Positions 26,427 through 34,113 of a DNA stretch of 64,000 bases are shown here, one piece after another. Each line of letters begins with the position of its first letter. Positions within the stretch are counted from its first letter, which is position 1. A model generated the notes under the pieces. That model searched no databases, was not told the origin of the DNA, and saw nothing but the letters and a program-made list of their open reading frames with translations. The translations under genes were made by a program, and so were the position numbers. The DNA is from Microvirga splendida (lineage in GTDB: Bacteria; Pseudomonadota; Alphaproteobacteria; Rhizobiales; Beijerinckiaceae). The DNA lies in assembly GCF_016427565.1 (NCBI RefSeq), contig NZ_JAELXT010000013.1, positions 1 through 64,000 of the forward strand. The letters are read 5' to 3'.

Positions 26427-27293
26427 TCAGGCTTCCAGATGCCGGCCGGGCCAAGCAAGCCACAGCAGGCCGCCCTCGCGCCCCAGCACGAGGGAAATGA
26501 CGTAGACGGCGCCGGCCGACAGGATGATCGCCGGTCCCGCGGGCAGTTCCGCATGGAAGGAGAGCAGCAGGCCGCTGATCCCTGAGACGATGCCGACGAG
26601 GACGGAGACAAGCATCATCATGGTGATGTCGCTGGTCCAGAAGCGCGAGGCGGCGGCCGGCAGCATCATCATGCCCACCGCCAGAAGGGTTCCGAGCGCA
26701 TGGAAACCGCCGACGAGGTTCAGGACGACCAGGCCGAGAAAGATCAGGTGCGTCGGCGTGCCAGAGCGGCTCACGGAGCGCAGGAAGATCGGGTCCACGC
26801 ATTCGAGCACGAGCGGGCGGTAGAGCACGGCCAGCGCAACCACGGTGATGGTCGAGATGGAGGCGAGCAGCAGGAGGGTGCCGTCGTCCAGCGCCAGCAC
26901 GGTGCCGAACAGCACGTGCAGCAGGTCCACGTTCGAGCCGCGCAGCGACACGATGGTGACGCCGAGCGCCAGGGACAGGAGATAGAAGGCTGCGAGCGAC
27001 GCATCCTCCTTGAGCGCGGTGAAGCGCGAGACCAGGCCCGCCGCCACGGCCACGATCACGCCGGCGAACAATCCGCCGACGGTCATGGCCGGCAGGGAGA
27101 GGCCGGCCAGCAGATAGCCGACGGCCGCGCCCGGCAGGATGGCGTGGGCCATGGCGTCGCCGGTGAGGCTCATGCGCCGCAGCATCAGGAAGACCCCGAC
27201 GGGGCCGCCGCCGAGGGCGATGGCGATCACGCCCACCAGGGCGCGCTGCATGAATTCGAATTCGGCCAAGGGCGCGTAGAACAGATCGACCAT
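26427..27293 (-). CDS. znuB: Metal ABC transporter permease (zinc/manganese type)
   Basis: A 288-residue membrane protein of the ABC-3 family with eight or nine helices. Conserved features include LRRMSLTGDAMAHAILPG near residue 38 and the ATPase-contact region TPTHLIFLGLVVLNLVGGFHALGTLL near residue 185. It forms the channel for the metal delivered by the binding protein. It lies 12 bases after the ATPase gene and 20 bases before the binding-protein gene, in one operon. Confidence 0.9.
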   Translation of the reverse strand: MVDLFYAPLAEFEFMQRALVGVIAIALGGGPVGVFLMLRRMSLTGDAMAHAILPGAAVGYLLAGLSLPAMTVGGLFAGVIVAVAAGLVSRFTALKEDASLAAFYLLSLALGVTIVSLRGSNVDLLHVLFGTVLALDDGTLLLLASISTITVVALAVLYRPLVLECVDPIFLRSVSRSGTPTHLIFLGLVVLNLVGGFHALGTLLAVGMMMLPAAASRFWTSDITMMMLVSVLVGIVSGISGLLLSFHAELPAGPAIILSAGAVYVISLVLGREGGLLWLAWPGRHLEA

Positions 27294-27305
27294 GAGAGGC
27301 GGCTC

Positions 27306-28055
27306 TTACGCGGCGCCGCGGTGGCACACGTCCGCATGGGGATCGTATGCCTCGACCATGCGCCGGGCCTTCAGGAGGTTCTCCGGGCTCAGAACCTCGC
27401 CGGTCTCGCCCCAGGCCACCGGCTCGCGGGCGATGAGCAGGGTCTGCGGAAAGGTGCGCCGGACCATGTCGAGATCGTGCAGCACGGCCACGACGGTGCG
27501 GGATTCATCATGCCAGCGGCGGACGAGATCGAGCAGGTCGGCGGTGGTCTTGGCGTCGATGGCCGTGAAAGGCTCGTCCAGCAGGATCACGGGAGCATCC
27601 TGCAGGAGGAGGCGGGCAAAGAGCGCCCGCTGCATCTGCCCGCCGGAAAGGGTCGAGATCGGCCGCCGCTCGAAGCCGATCAGGCCCACGGCCGCCAGCG
27701 CCTCCTCGATTTTGATATGGTCGCGGCGTGCGATGCCGCCGAACAGGCCTGAGCGGGACCAGAGGCCCATGGCGACCAGGTCGTAGACCGAGAGCGGGAA
27801 GGTGCGGTCGATCTCGGCCGCCTGGGGGAGATAGGCGATGCCTGAGCCGGGGCCCTTGAGGCGGATATGGCCTTCGAGAGGCTTCAGCGTCCCGACGATG
27901 CCCTTGAGCAGGGTGGACTTGCCGGCCCCGTTGGGACCGACCACGGCGATCAGGCTGCCGGCCGGGATCTCCCCGTCGAGGTGATGAACGGCGGGCCTGC
28001 GGCCATAGCCCAAGGTGACTTCATCGAAACGGACGGCGGCGGTTGCTGAGGACAT
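27306..28055 (-). CDS. znuC: Metal ABC transporter ATP-binding protein (zinc/manganese type)
   Basis: A 249-residue ATPase with Walker A VGPNGAGKST near residue 40, signature TLSGGQMQRALFARLL near residue 136, Walker B VILLDEPFTAID near residue 158 and switch His in AVLHDLDMV near residue 193. The C-terminus DPHADVCHRGAA contains His and Cys that could bind metal. It starts three bases after the stop of a 51-residue His-rich gene, so the two are translationally coupled. Confidence 0.9.
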   Translation of the reverse strand: MSSATAAVRFDEVTLGYGRRPAVHHLDGEIPAGSLIAVVGPNGAGKSTLLKGIVGTLKPLEGHIRLKGPGSGIAYLPQAAEIDRTFPLSVYDLVAMGLWSRSGLFGGIARRDHIKIEEALAAVGLIGFERRPISTLSGGQMQRALFARLLLQDAPVILLDEPFTAIDAKTTADLLDLVRRWHDESRTVVAVLHDLDMVRRTFPQTLLIAREPVAWGETGEVLSPENLLKARRMVEAYDPHADVCHRGAA

Positions 28056-28058
28056 GCG

Positions 28059-28214
28059 CTACCCCATCACGCCGAGAACCATCCCCCACAGGCCTGCCAG
28101 AAGGACGGCAGACCCGGCCAGGCGCTGCCCGACCGAGAGACGCAGGAGCGAGAAGGTCGGCGCGGCGGCCGTCGCTCGATGCGCATGGGTATGATGGTGA
28201 TGGCCATGTGACAT
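28059..28214 (-). CDS. Small His-rich single-pass membrane peptide at the head of the metal ABC operon
   Basis: A 51-residue open frame, shorter than usual gene-finding limits. It starts MSHGHHHHTHAH, with six His among the first ten residues and a seventh at residue 12, and continues into a hydrophobic C-terminal half (LAGSAVLLAGLWGMVLGVMG) that reads as one membrane helix. The ribosome site GTAGGAGG is just upstream of the ATG and the TAG stop is three bases from the znuC ATG. Its composition and position suggest a zinc-binding peptide at the membrane that works with, or couples translation of, the importer. No known family is recognised. Confidence 0.65.
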   Translation of the reverse strand: MSHGHHHHTHAHRATAAAPTFSLLRLSVGQRLAGSAVLLAGLWGMVLGVMG

Positions 28215-28250
28215 GGCCTCCTACATAAACCCATCTGCGTGTGATTTCCA

Positions 28251-28276
28251 GGGGCGTATAGTATTTTATACGCCCC
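28251..28276. promoter_or_regulatory. 26-bp palindrome upstream of the metal operon, candidate Zur operator
   Basis: GGGGCGTATA-GTATTT-TATACGCCCC has perfect 10-bp arms and lies 37 bases upstream of the first gene of the metal operon. The AT core resembles Fur-family sites, but it is not a close match to the usual Zur consensus with GTTATA half-sites. It could also serve as a terminator hairpin for the upstream OpgD-like gene, but no T-run follows on that strand. Confidence 0.5.
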
Positions 28277-28306
28277 CTTCAACAACATGGTTTTGAAGGG
28301 TTAATT

Positions 28307-29896
28307 TCAGAACGTAGGATGGTACTGGTAGAGCCAGGTCTCGCTCAGAACCTCGTTCCCGCTGCGCAGGTAGCAGCGCATCTCCACGGGCTCGGTTCCG
28401 GTCACGGTGAGGTCGAACTGGGTGCGCCAGTGGCCCGGCACGTTGTTGGGGACCGCCTCGGTGAGGATGTTCGAGAACTCGCCGCGGGAGGCGGTGAGCA
28501 CGGGCTTGGGGATCACGCCGCTCGGCAGCAGGGTCAGGGGGCGGCCGATGAACTCCACCATGAACTTGCGCACGCCCTTGGGCCGGTTGGTGCCCGCCTG
28601 CCCGCCATTGCCGAGCCGGGTGGCGATCACGCGGGCGAGGGGCGTCGGGTAAGGCTCGTCCGCCGACCAGTGCATGCGGTAGCGCATCTCGAGCGCCTGA
28701 CCGGCGCGGACCGGCTCCGCCGGCACCCACATGGCCACGATATTGTCGTGGATCTCGTCATCCGTCGGGATCTCCACGAGCTGGATGGAACCCCGGCCCC
28801 AGGCGCCCTGCGGCTCGATCCAGAGGCAGGGGCGCCGGTCGTAATAGACGCCGTCCAGGTAATGGTCGAAGTTCCGGTCGCGCTGAAGCAGGCCGAAGCC
28901 CCTCGGGTTCTCGTCGGCGAAGGCCGAGGTGATGATGTGCGGCGGGTTGTTGAGGGGACGCCAGATGCGCTCGCCGGCGCCGGTCCACAGGGCGAGGCCG
29001 TCCGAATCGTGGATTTCGGGACGCCAGTCGATGGCAGTGGTCTTGGCCTTCTCCGAATACCAGTACATCGACGTCAGGGGGGCCACCCCCAGGCGGCTCA
29101 CGTCCTGGCGCATGTAGACGGCGCTGTCGATGTCCATGATGATCGCGGCGGCCCGCTGCATGACGAAGCGGTAGGCGCCGGCCACACTGGGGCCGTCGAG
29201 CAGGGCATAGACCGTCACCGTGTTCGAGCCCGGCTGCGGGGTCTCGAAATAGACATGGGTGAAGTCGGGGAACTCCTCGTTCTTGCCGAACACGGCCACA
29301 TCGACCGCCAATCCGCGGGCGGAGAGGCCGTACTGGTAGAGCTCGCCGATGGCCCGGAAGTAGGAGGCGCCCAGGAAGGCCACCCAGTCGTTCTTCTTCC
29401 AGTCGAGCTTGCCGGTGCGGGCCTCCTGGAAGCGGAAGCCGGCGAAACCGGAATTGTCGGGGAGCTTCCGGGCCGGAGAATACGCCGGCATGTCGAAATA
29501 GTCGCTGTCGTAGACGATCTCGCGGGCTTGGCCTGCCTCGACCACATGCATGCGCACCGGCTTCTGGAAGAAGCGGCCCATGTGGAAGAAGGTGACCGGG
29601 AACTCGCTGGGGCCGTTGGCCCAGAGCGCCAGGTCCGTCTTGAACCGGATCTTGCCGTGGGCATCGTAATCGATCTGCTGGAGCACCTCGGGCGAAGGGC
29701 TCGGCGGCGCCACATAGGGGGAGCGCGCCATCTCCTGCGCCCGCTTCTTCAGCTCCTCGAAGGAGAACGGCGAGGGGGCTCCCATCTTCAGGCCTTGCTG
29801 CGCCAGGGCGGGGGCGGAAAAGCCTTGGACGGCCAGGGCGGCCGTGGCGGTTGCGGTCTGGAGGAACTGGCGGCGATTGATCATGGATGAACGCAT
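28307..29896 (-). CDS. Periplasmic glucan protein, OpgD/OpgG (MdoD) family, second copy
   Basis: A 529-residue paralogue of the gene at 14589-16154. It has a twin-arginine signal (NRRQFLQTATATAALAVQG) with cleavage near PALAQQ. Family segments are conserved: FSFEELKKRAQEMA, FLGASYFRAIGELYQYGLSARGL, HDSDGLALWTG and NPRGFGLLQRDR. Its Tat signal recalls E. coli OpgD, which hydrolyses beta-1,2-glucan. ATG at 29896 is chosen; 29884 (MINRRQ) is also possible. No glucosyltransferase gene is nearby. Confidence 0.88.
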   Translation of the reverse strand: MRSSMINRRQFLQTATATAALAVQGFSAPALAQQGLKMGAPSPFSFEELKKRAQEMARSPYVAPPSPSPEVLQQIDYDAHGKIRFKTDLALWANGPSEFPVTFFHMGRFFQKPVRMHVVEAGQAREIVYDSDYFDMPAYSPARKLPDNSGFAGFRFQEARTGKLDWKKNDWVAFLGASYFRAIGELYQYGLSARGLAVDVAVFGKNEEFPDFTHVYFETPQPGSNTVTVYALLDGPSVAGAYRFVMQRAAAIIMDIDSAVYMRQDVSRLGVAPLTSMYWYSEKAKTTAIDWRPEIHDSDGLALWTGAGERIWRPLNNPPHIITSAFADENPRGFGLLQRDRNFDHYLDGVYYDRRPCLWIEPQGAWGRGSIQLVEIPTDDEIHDNIVAMWVPAEPVRAGQALEMRYRMHWSADEPYPTPLARVIATRLGNGGQAGTNRPKGVRKFMVEFIGRPLTLLPSGVIPKPVLTASRGEFSNILTEAVPNNVPGHWRTQFDLTVTGTEPVEMRCYLRSGNEVLSETWLYQYHPTF

Positions 29897-30039
29897 GGAT
29901 TCTGTGGAGGGACGCACCCCTACCGACCAAGGTGGCAGGATTAAGTCTCTCTTAGCCTCTTGAGAAATTCTCGTCAGCGGCCAAAGTACCCCCGCACACA
30001 GGCGTGGTGAATGCCGTGCCGTAAATTAGGGAGTACGCT

Positions 30040-31008
30040 ATGCATCGAAAAGTCATGCGCCGCCTCATCGGGGCTGCGGCCGCCATCGCGATGGCCGGAG
30101 CCAGCATCCCGGCCCAGGCCCAGGATTTCATCAATATCCTGACCGGTGGCACCTCCGGCGTCTATTATCCCCTCGGTGTGGCCATCTCCAAGGTCTATAC
30201 GGACAAGATCCAGGGCAGCCGTCCGTCTGTCCAGGCCACGAAGGCCTCGGTCGAGAACCTCAACCTGCTGCAGCAGGGCAAGGGCGAGCTCGGCTTCACC
30301 CTCGGCGACAGCCTGGCTCTCGCCTGGAAGGGCGACGAGGAGGCCGGCTTCAAGTCGAAGCTGGACAAGCTGCGCGGCGTCACGGCCATCTATCCCAACC
30401 ACATCCAGATCGTGGCCACGAAGGATTCCGGCATCAAGACGCTGGCCGATCTCAAGGGCAAGCGGGTCTCGGTCGGAGCGCCCAAGTCCGGCACTGAGCT
30501 CAATGCCCGCGCGATCCTCGAAGCCGCCGGCCTGTCCTACAAGGATCTCGGCAAGGTCGAGTATCTGCCCTTCGGCGAGTCCGTCGAGCTGATGAAGAAC
30601 CGCCAGCTCGATGCCACCCTGCAATCGGCCGGCCTCGGCGTGTCCTCGATCCGCGACCTCGCCACCTCCGTGCCGATCACCGTGGTGGAAATTCCCACCT
30701 CGGTCGTCGAGAAGGTCGGCTCGCCTTACGTGAAGTCCACGATTCCGGCCGGCACCTATGATGGCCAGACCGCGGACGTGCCGACCGCGGCGGTCGTGAA
30801 CTATCTCGTCACGCATTCCGGCGTGAGCGACGACACCGTCTACAAGATGACCAAGTCCCTCTACGAGAGCCTGCCCGAGCTGGTCGCGGCCCATTCGGCG
30901 GCCAAGGACATCAAGCTGGATCAGGCCCTGTCGGGCATGCCGGTGCCGGTGCATCCGGGAGCGCAGCGCTACTTCGACGAGAAGGGCGTGAAGAAGCAGG
31001 GCTCGTAA
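30040..31008 (+). CDS. TAXI family TRAP transporter solute-binding protein (second copy)
   Basis: A 322-residue periplasmic protein with a Sec-type signal (MRRLIGAAAAIAMAGASIPAQAQ), unlike the Tat-like signal of the first copy. The mature N-terminus INILTGGTSGVYYPLGVAIS is the TAXI hallmark, and DLKGKRVSVGAPKSGTELNA and PVPVHPGAQRYFDE are typical further on. It provides ligand to the fused permease encoded after an intervening terminator-like hairpin. Sequence differs widely from the first copy, so a different substrate is likely. Confidence 0.92.
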   Translation: MHRKVMRRLIGAAAAIAMAGASIPAQAQDFINILTGGTSGVYYPLGVAISKVYTDKIQGSRPSVQATKASVENLNLLQQGKGELGFTLGDSLALAWKGDEEAGFKSKLDKLRGVTAIYPNHIQIVATKDSGIKTLADLKGKRVSVGAPKSGTELNARAILEAAGLSYKDLGKVEYLPFGESVELMKNRQLDATLQSAGLGVSSIRDLATSVPITVVEIPTSVVEKVGSPYVKSTIPAGTYDGQTADVPTAAVVNYLVTHSGVSDDTVYKMTKSLYESLPELVAAHSAAKDIKLDQALSGMPVPVHPGAQRYFDEKGVKKQGS

Positions 31009-31025
31009 GCCTTAATCCATTTGAC

Positions 31026-31062
31026 AAAAAGGCCGGGGCAGGTGAACTGCTCCGGCCTTTTT
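31026..31062 (+). terminator. Strong intrinsic terminator/attenuator between TRAP binding protein and permease
   Basis: AAAAAGGCCGGGGCAG pairs with CTGCTCCGGCCTTTTT across a 5-nt loop (16 pairs with one G-T wobble), followed directly by T residues. It lies 17 bases after the binding-protein stop and 40 bases before the permease ATG. It should end most transcripts after the binding-protein gene, leaving a minority to reach the permease. Confidence 0.85.
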
Positions 31063-31102
31063 CATGTAAGCCGGCAACGACGCTCGAGGGAGACAGCGCA
31101 CC

Positions 31103-33403
31103 ATGAGCCACGGTGTGAACGCATCTGAGGTTGCAGAGCTGGAGGCGCCGTCGACGCCGCAGGCGAACCCCGAGCACGGCCTGCCCGAAAATTTCGGCGG
31201 GGGCATCCTGGGAAGCCTGCTGTTCTGGATTGCCATCGCCTTCTCCACGTTCCAGATCATCACGGCCTTCGGCATTCCCCTCGACCGGCCTTTCTTCAGC
31301 AACATCACGCTGATCTATCTCATCGGCGCAGCCCTCGTGGCCTGGGCGGGATGGCTCGCCTTCAGCGCCATGAAGGGGCATCGCGTCATCGACGGGGTGC
31401 TGGCTCTCGTCGCGCTGGCCGCCGTCTACGGCCTCATTCTCAAATTCCCGGGTAGCCTGCCGAGCCAGGTCGTGCGGGCCTTGCATGTGGGCTTCCTCTG
31501 CCTCGTCGCCGGCGCCATGCTGGCGAACCACCGGGCCGGCAACTCCGCCTCGCGCGCCATCGGCTGGATCATCGGCTTCGCCGGCTTCGGCGTCGGCCTC
31601 TACCACTGGGCTCTCTACGACGAGCTCGTGATCCGCGCAGGCGAGCTGACACAGGGGGACTTCATCGTCGGCGTCACGGCGATCGCGATCCTGTTCTATC
31701 TCGTGTGGCGTGTCATGGGACCGGCACTGCCCATCGTCGCCGGCCTCTTCCTCGCCTACTGCCTCTTCGGGAACTACCTGCCCGCACCCTTCGACCATCG
31801 CGGCTACTCGCTCGATCAGGTGATCGAGCACATGTCCTTCGGGACGGAGGGCCTCTACGCCACGCCGACCCTCGTCTCGGCCACCTACATCTTTCTCTTC
31901 ATCCTCTTCGGCGCCTTCCTCGAGCGCGCCGGCATGATCCAGCTCTTCACCGACGTGGCCATGGGCCTGTTCGGAAGCGCGAAAGGCGGCCCCGCCAAGG
32001 TGGCGGTCTTCTCCTCCGCGCTGATGGGAACGATCTCCGGCTCCGGCGTCGCCAACGTGGTCTCCACGGGCCAGTTCACCATCCCGCTCATGAAGCGCTT
32101 CGGCTACCGGGCTGAATTTGCGGGCGGCGTCGAGGCGACGGCCTCGATGGGCGGCCAGATCATGCCGCCGGTCATGGGCGCCGTGGCCTTCATCATGGCC
32201 GAGACCATCGGCGTTCCCTATGTCGAGATCGTCAAGGCCGCGATCATCCCGGCGATCCTCTACTATGCCTCCGCGTTCCTGGCGGTGCATCTGGAGGCCG
32301 GCCGCTCCGGGCTGATGGGGCTGCCGAAGGCGGAACTGCCGAGCGCCGGGCGGGCCCTGCGGGACAAATGGCACCTCATCCTGCCGCTCGCGGTTCTCGT
32401 CTACCTCCTGTTCTCCGGCTACACGCCGCTCTTTGCCGGCTCAGTCGGCCTTGCGCTCACCGTCGTGCTCATCCTGGCGGGGGCGCTCGCGCTCGGCCTC
32501 GTGAGCGAGACGGTGCGCCTGGTCTTCTGGGTCGGTCTCGGCCTGCTGGCGGCAGCCTTCCTGTGGGCGGGCGTCACCCTGGTCCTGGTGCTGGTCGCCA
32601 TTCTGGTGCTCCTCAGCCTGTTCGTCCGGGGCGGTCCGGAAACCCTGGAAGCCTGCCGGGACGCCCTGGCGGATGGCGCGCGTCAGGCGCTGCCCGTCGG
32701 TCTTGCCTGCGCCGTCGTGGGCATCGTGATCGGCACCATGACCCTCACCGGAATCGGCACGATCTTCGGCAACTGGGTCGTGTCCATCGGCAAGGATTCG
32801 CTGATCGCCTCCCTGGTGCTGACCATGTTCGTCAGCCTGATCCTCGGCATGGGCATTCCGACGATCCCAAACTACATCATCACCTCGTCGCTGGCCGCGC
32901 CGGCGCTGCTGACGCTCGATGTGCCGCTCATCGTCTCGCACATGTTCGTCTTCTATTTCGGCATCATGGCGGACTTGACGCCGCCCGTGGCGCTGGCCGC
33001 CTTCGCGGCGGCTCCGATCGCGAAGGCCTCGGGCTTCCGGATCGGCTTCGCGGCGCTGCGCATCGCGCTCCCGGGTTTCGTGATTCCCTACATGGCGGTC
33101 TACGATCCGGCGCTCATGATGCAGGCCGTGGGCCCGTATGCCGACGGCGGACCGGCCTTCTGGCTCAAGGTGGCCTACATGGTGGTGAAGGCCGGCCTCG
33201 CGGTGGTCCTGTGGGGCGCCGCTTCCGTCGGTTATCTCCATGGCAAGATGCCCTGGTGGGAGAGGATCATCGCCGTCGCCGCGGCTGCGAGTCTCGTGCT
33301 GGCGCTGCCCATTACTGACGAGATCGGCTTCGGCCTCGCCATCCTCGTCCTCGGCCTTCACTTCTGGCGGACCCGTCGGACCGCCAAGCCCGCTATCGGC
33401 TGA
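31103..33403 (+). CDS. TRAP transporter fused permease subunit (4TM/12TM), second copy
   Basis: A 766-residue membrane protein fusing DctQ-like and DctM-like parts. Conserved segments include SSALMGTISGSGVANVVSTGQ, ASMGGQIMPPVMGAVAFIMAE and GMGIPTIPNYIITSSLAAPALL. It carries the cargo of the preceding binding protein. The ATG follows GAGGGAGA at 31086-31093. Its TGA stop shares its A with the ATG of a DUF1850 gene, a pairing seen with many TAXI-TRAP systems. Confidence 0.93.
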   Translation: MSHGVNASEVAELEAPSTPQANPEHGLPENFGGGILGSLLFWIAIAFSTFQIITAFGIPLDRPFFSNITLIYLIGAALVAWAGWLAFSAMKGHRVIDGVLALVALAAVYGLILKFPGSLPSQVVRALHVGFLCLVAGAMLANHRAGNSASRAIGWIIGFAGFGVGLYHWALYDELVIRAGELTQGDFIVGVTAIAILFYLVWRVMGPALPIVAGLFLAYCLFGNYLPAPFDHRGYSLDQVIEHMSFGTEGLYATPTLVSATYIFLFILFGAFLERAGMIQLFTDVAMGLFGSAKGGPAKVAVFSSALMGTISGSGVANVVSTGQFTIPLMKRFGYRAEFAGGVEATASMGGQIMPPVMGAVAFIMAETIGVPYVEIVKAAIIPAILYYASAFLAVHLEAGRSGLMGLPKAELPSAGRALRDKWHLILPLAVLVYLLFSGYTPLFAGSVGLALTVVLILAGALALGLVSETVRLVFWVGLGLLAAAFLWAGVTLVLVLVAILVLLSLFVRGGPETLEACRDALADGARQALPVGLACAVVGIVIGTMTLTGIGTIFGNWVVSIGKDSLIASLVLTMFVSLILGMGIPTIPNYIITSSLAAPALLTLDVPLIVSHMFVFYFGIMADLTPPVALAAFAAAPIAKASGFRIGFAALRIALPGFVIPYMAVYDPALMMQAVGPYADGGPAFWLKVAYMVVKAGLAVVLWGAASVGYLHGKMPWWERIIAVAAAASLVLALPITDEIGFGLAILVLGLHFWRTRRTAKPAIG

Positions 33404-33771
33404 TGATCTGCCTCCTGGCCAGCTCCATGATCGCGCCCCTCATGGCGGGCGCGATCACCCTGGCCTGGACGCATTCGGTCGAGAAGATCGTCTGGGAGGA
33501 GGACTGGCGCCGCACCGCTGCGGGTCTGGAACTCGTCCAGGCGCGGGTGCGCGGCTCTGGAGCCGGAATGGAGCCGCCGCCGGAGGCCAGGCTCGTCAAT
33601 GGTGTCTGGTCGTGGAAGCCGAACCTGCCGCCTCAGGCCCAGGTGGTTATGCGCCGCTCAGGTGCGACGACGGATTGGCGGATCTGCATCTCGGGCCGAT
33701 GCCGCCCGATGGAGGCCTATGTGCCGCCCGAGGCCGACCCTGTCGTGATGAAGCCTTGTGAAAAGCCTTAA
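33403..33771 (+). CDS. DUF1850 domain protein, TAXI-TRAP accessory
   Basis: A 122-residue protein with a hydrophobic N-terminus (MICLLASSMIAPLMAGAITLAW) and a small domain containing SVEKIVWEEDWRR and a C-terminal Cys pair (RICISGRCRPME). DUF1850 proteins are commonly encoded with TAXI-type TRAP permeases; their function is not established. The one-base overlap with the permease stop indicates coupled translation. It converges with the next gene, with 4 bases shared. Confidence 0.85.
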   Translation: MICLLASSMIAPLMAGAITLAWTHSVEKIVWEEDWRRTAAGLELVQARVRGSGAGMEPPPEARLVNGVWSWKPNLPPQAQVVMRRSGATTDWRICISGRCRPMEAYVPPEADPVVMKPCEKP

Positions 33772-34010
33772 GCGCGCCCGGTGAGCGGCTCGACCGCCAC
33801 GCAGCGGCGCCAGAGGTTCACCAGGATGTAGAGGGCAAACAGGCTGAATAGGGCCATCAGGGCATAGCCCACATAGTCGCCGAGCTCGAACATGCCCGCG
33901 ATGGCCCAGCCGGCGGCGATCGCGACGCCGAAGACTTCCGCGCCCACCAGGATCATGATGCTGATCACGGTGATCACGCTGCGCCAGTTGGTGCTTTTCG
34001 CCTGAGCCAC
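33768..34010 (-). CDS. Small integral membrane protein, unknown function
   Basis: An 80-residue protein with two or three hydrophobic helices (VITVISIMILVGAEVFGVAIAAGWAIAG and YALMALFSLFALYILVNLW) and basic ends. No family is recognised. It overlaps the 3' end of the DUF1850 gene by 4 bases and diverges from the gamma-glutamyltransferase-family gene with about 100 bases between starts. Confidence 0.65.
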   Translation of the reverse strand: MAQAKSTNWRSVITVISIMILVGAEVFGVAIAAGWAIAGMFELGDYVGYALMALFSLFALYILVNLWRRCVAVEPLTGRA

Positions 34011-34113
34011 TGTTGTCTCACTCCATTACTTGCGAATGGGACTACCCTAAACGCCCCCTCCGGTGCAAGGTCTGCCCGAATTTCATTCTGTCGCGCCTCA
34101 CATTCAAGAGCCC

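Noticed and set aside
28067-28288. 73-residue frame upstream of znuC
   Set aside because: A different frame of the same stretch encodes the His-rich 51-residue peptide with a ribosome site and coupling to znuC; this frame lacks both.
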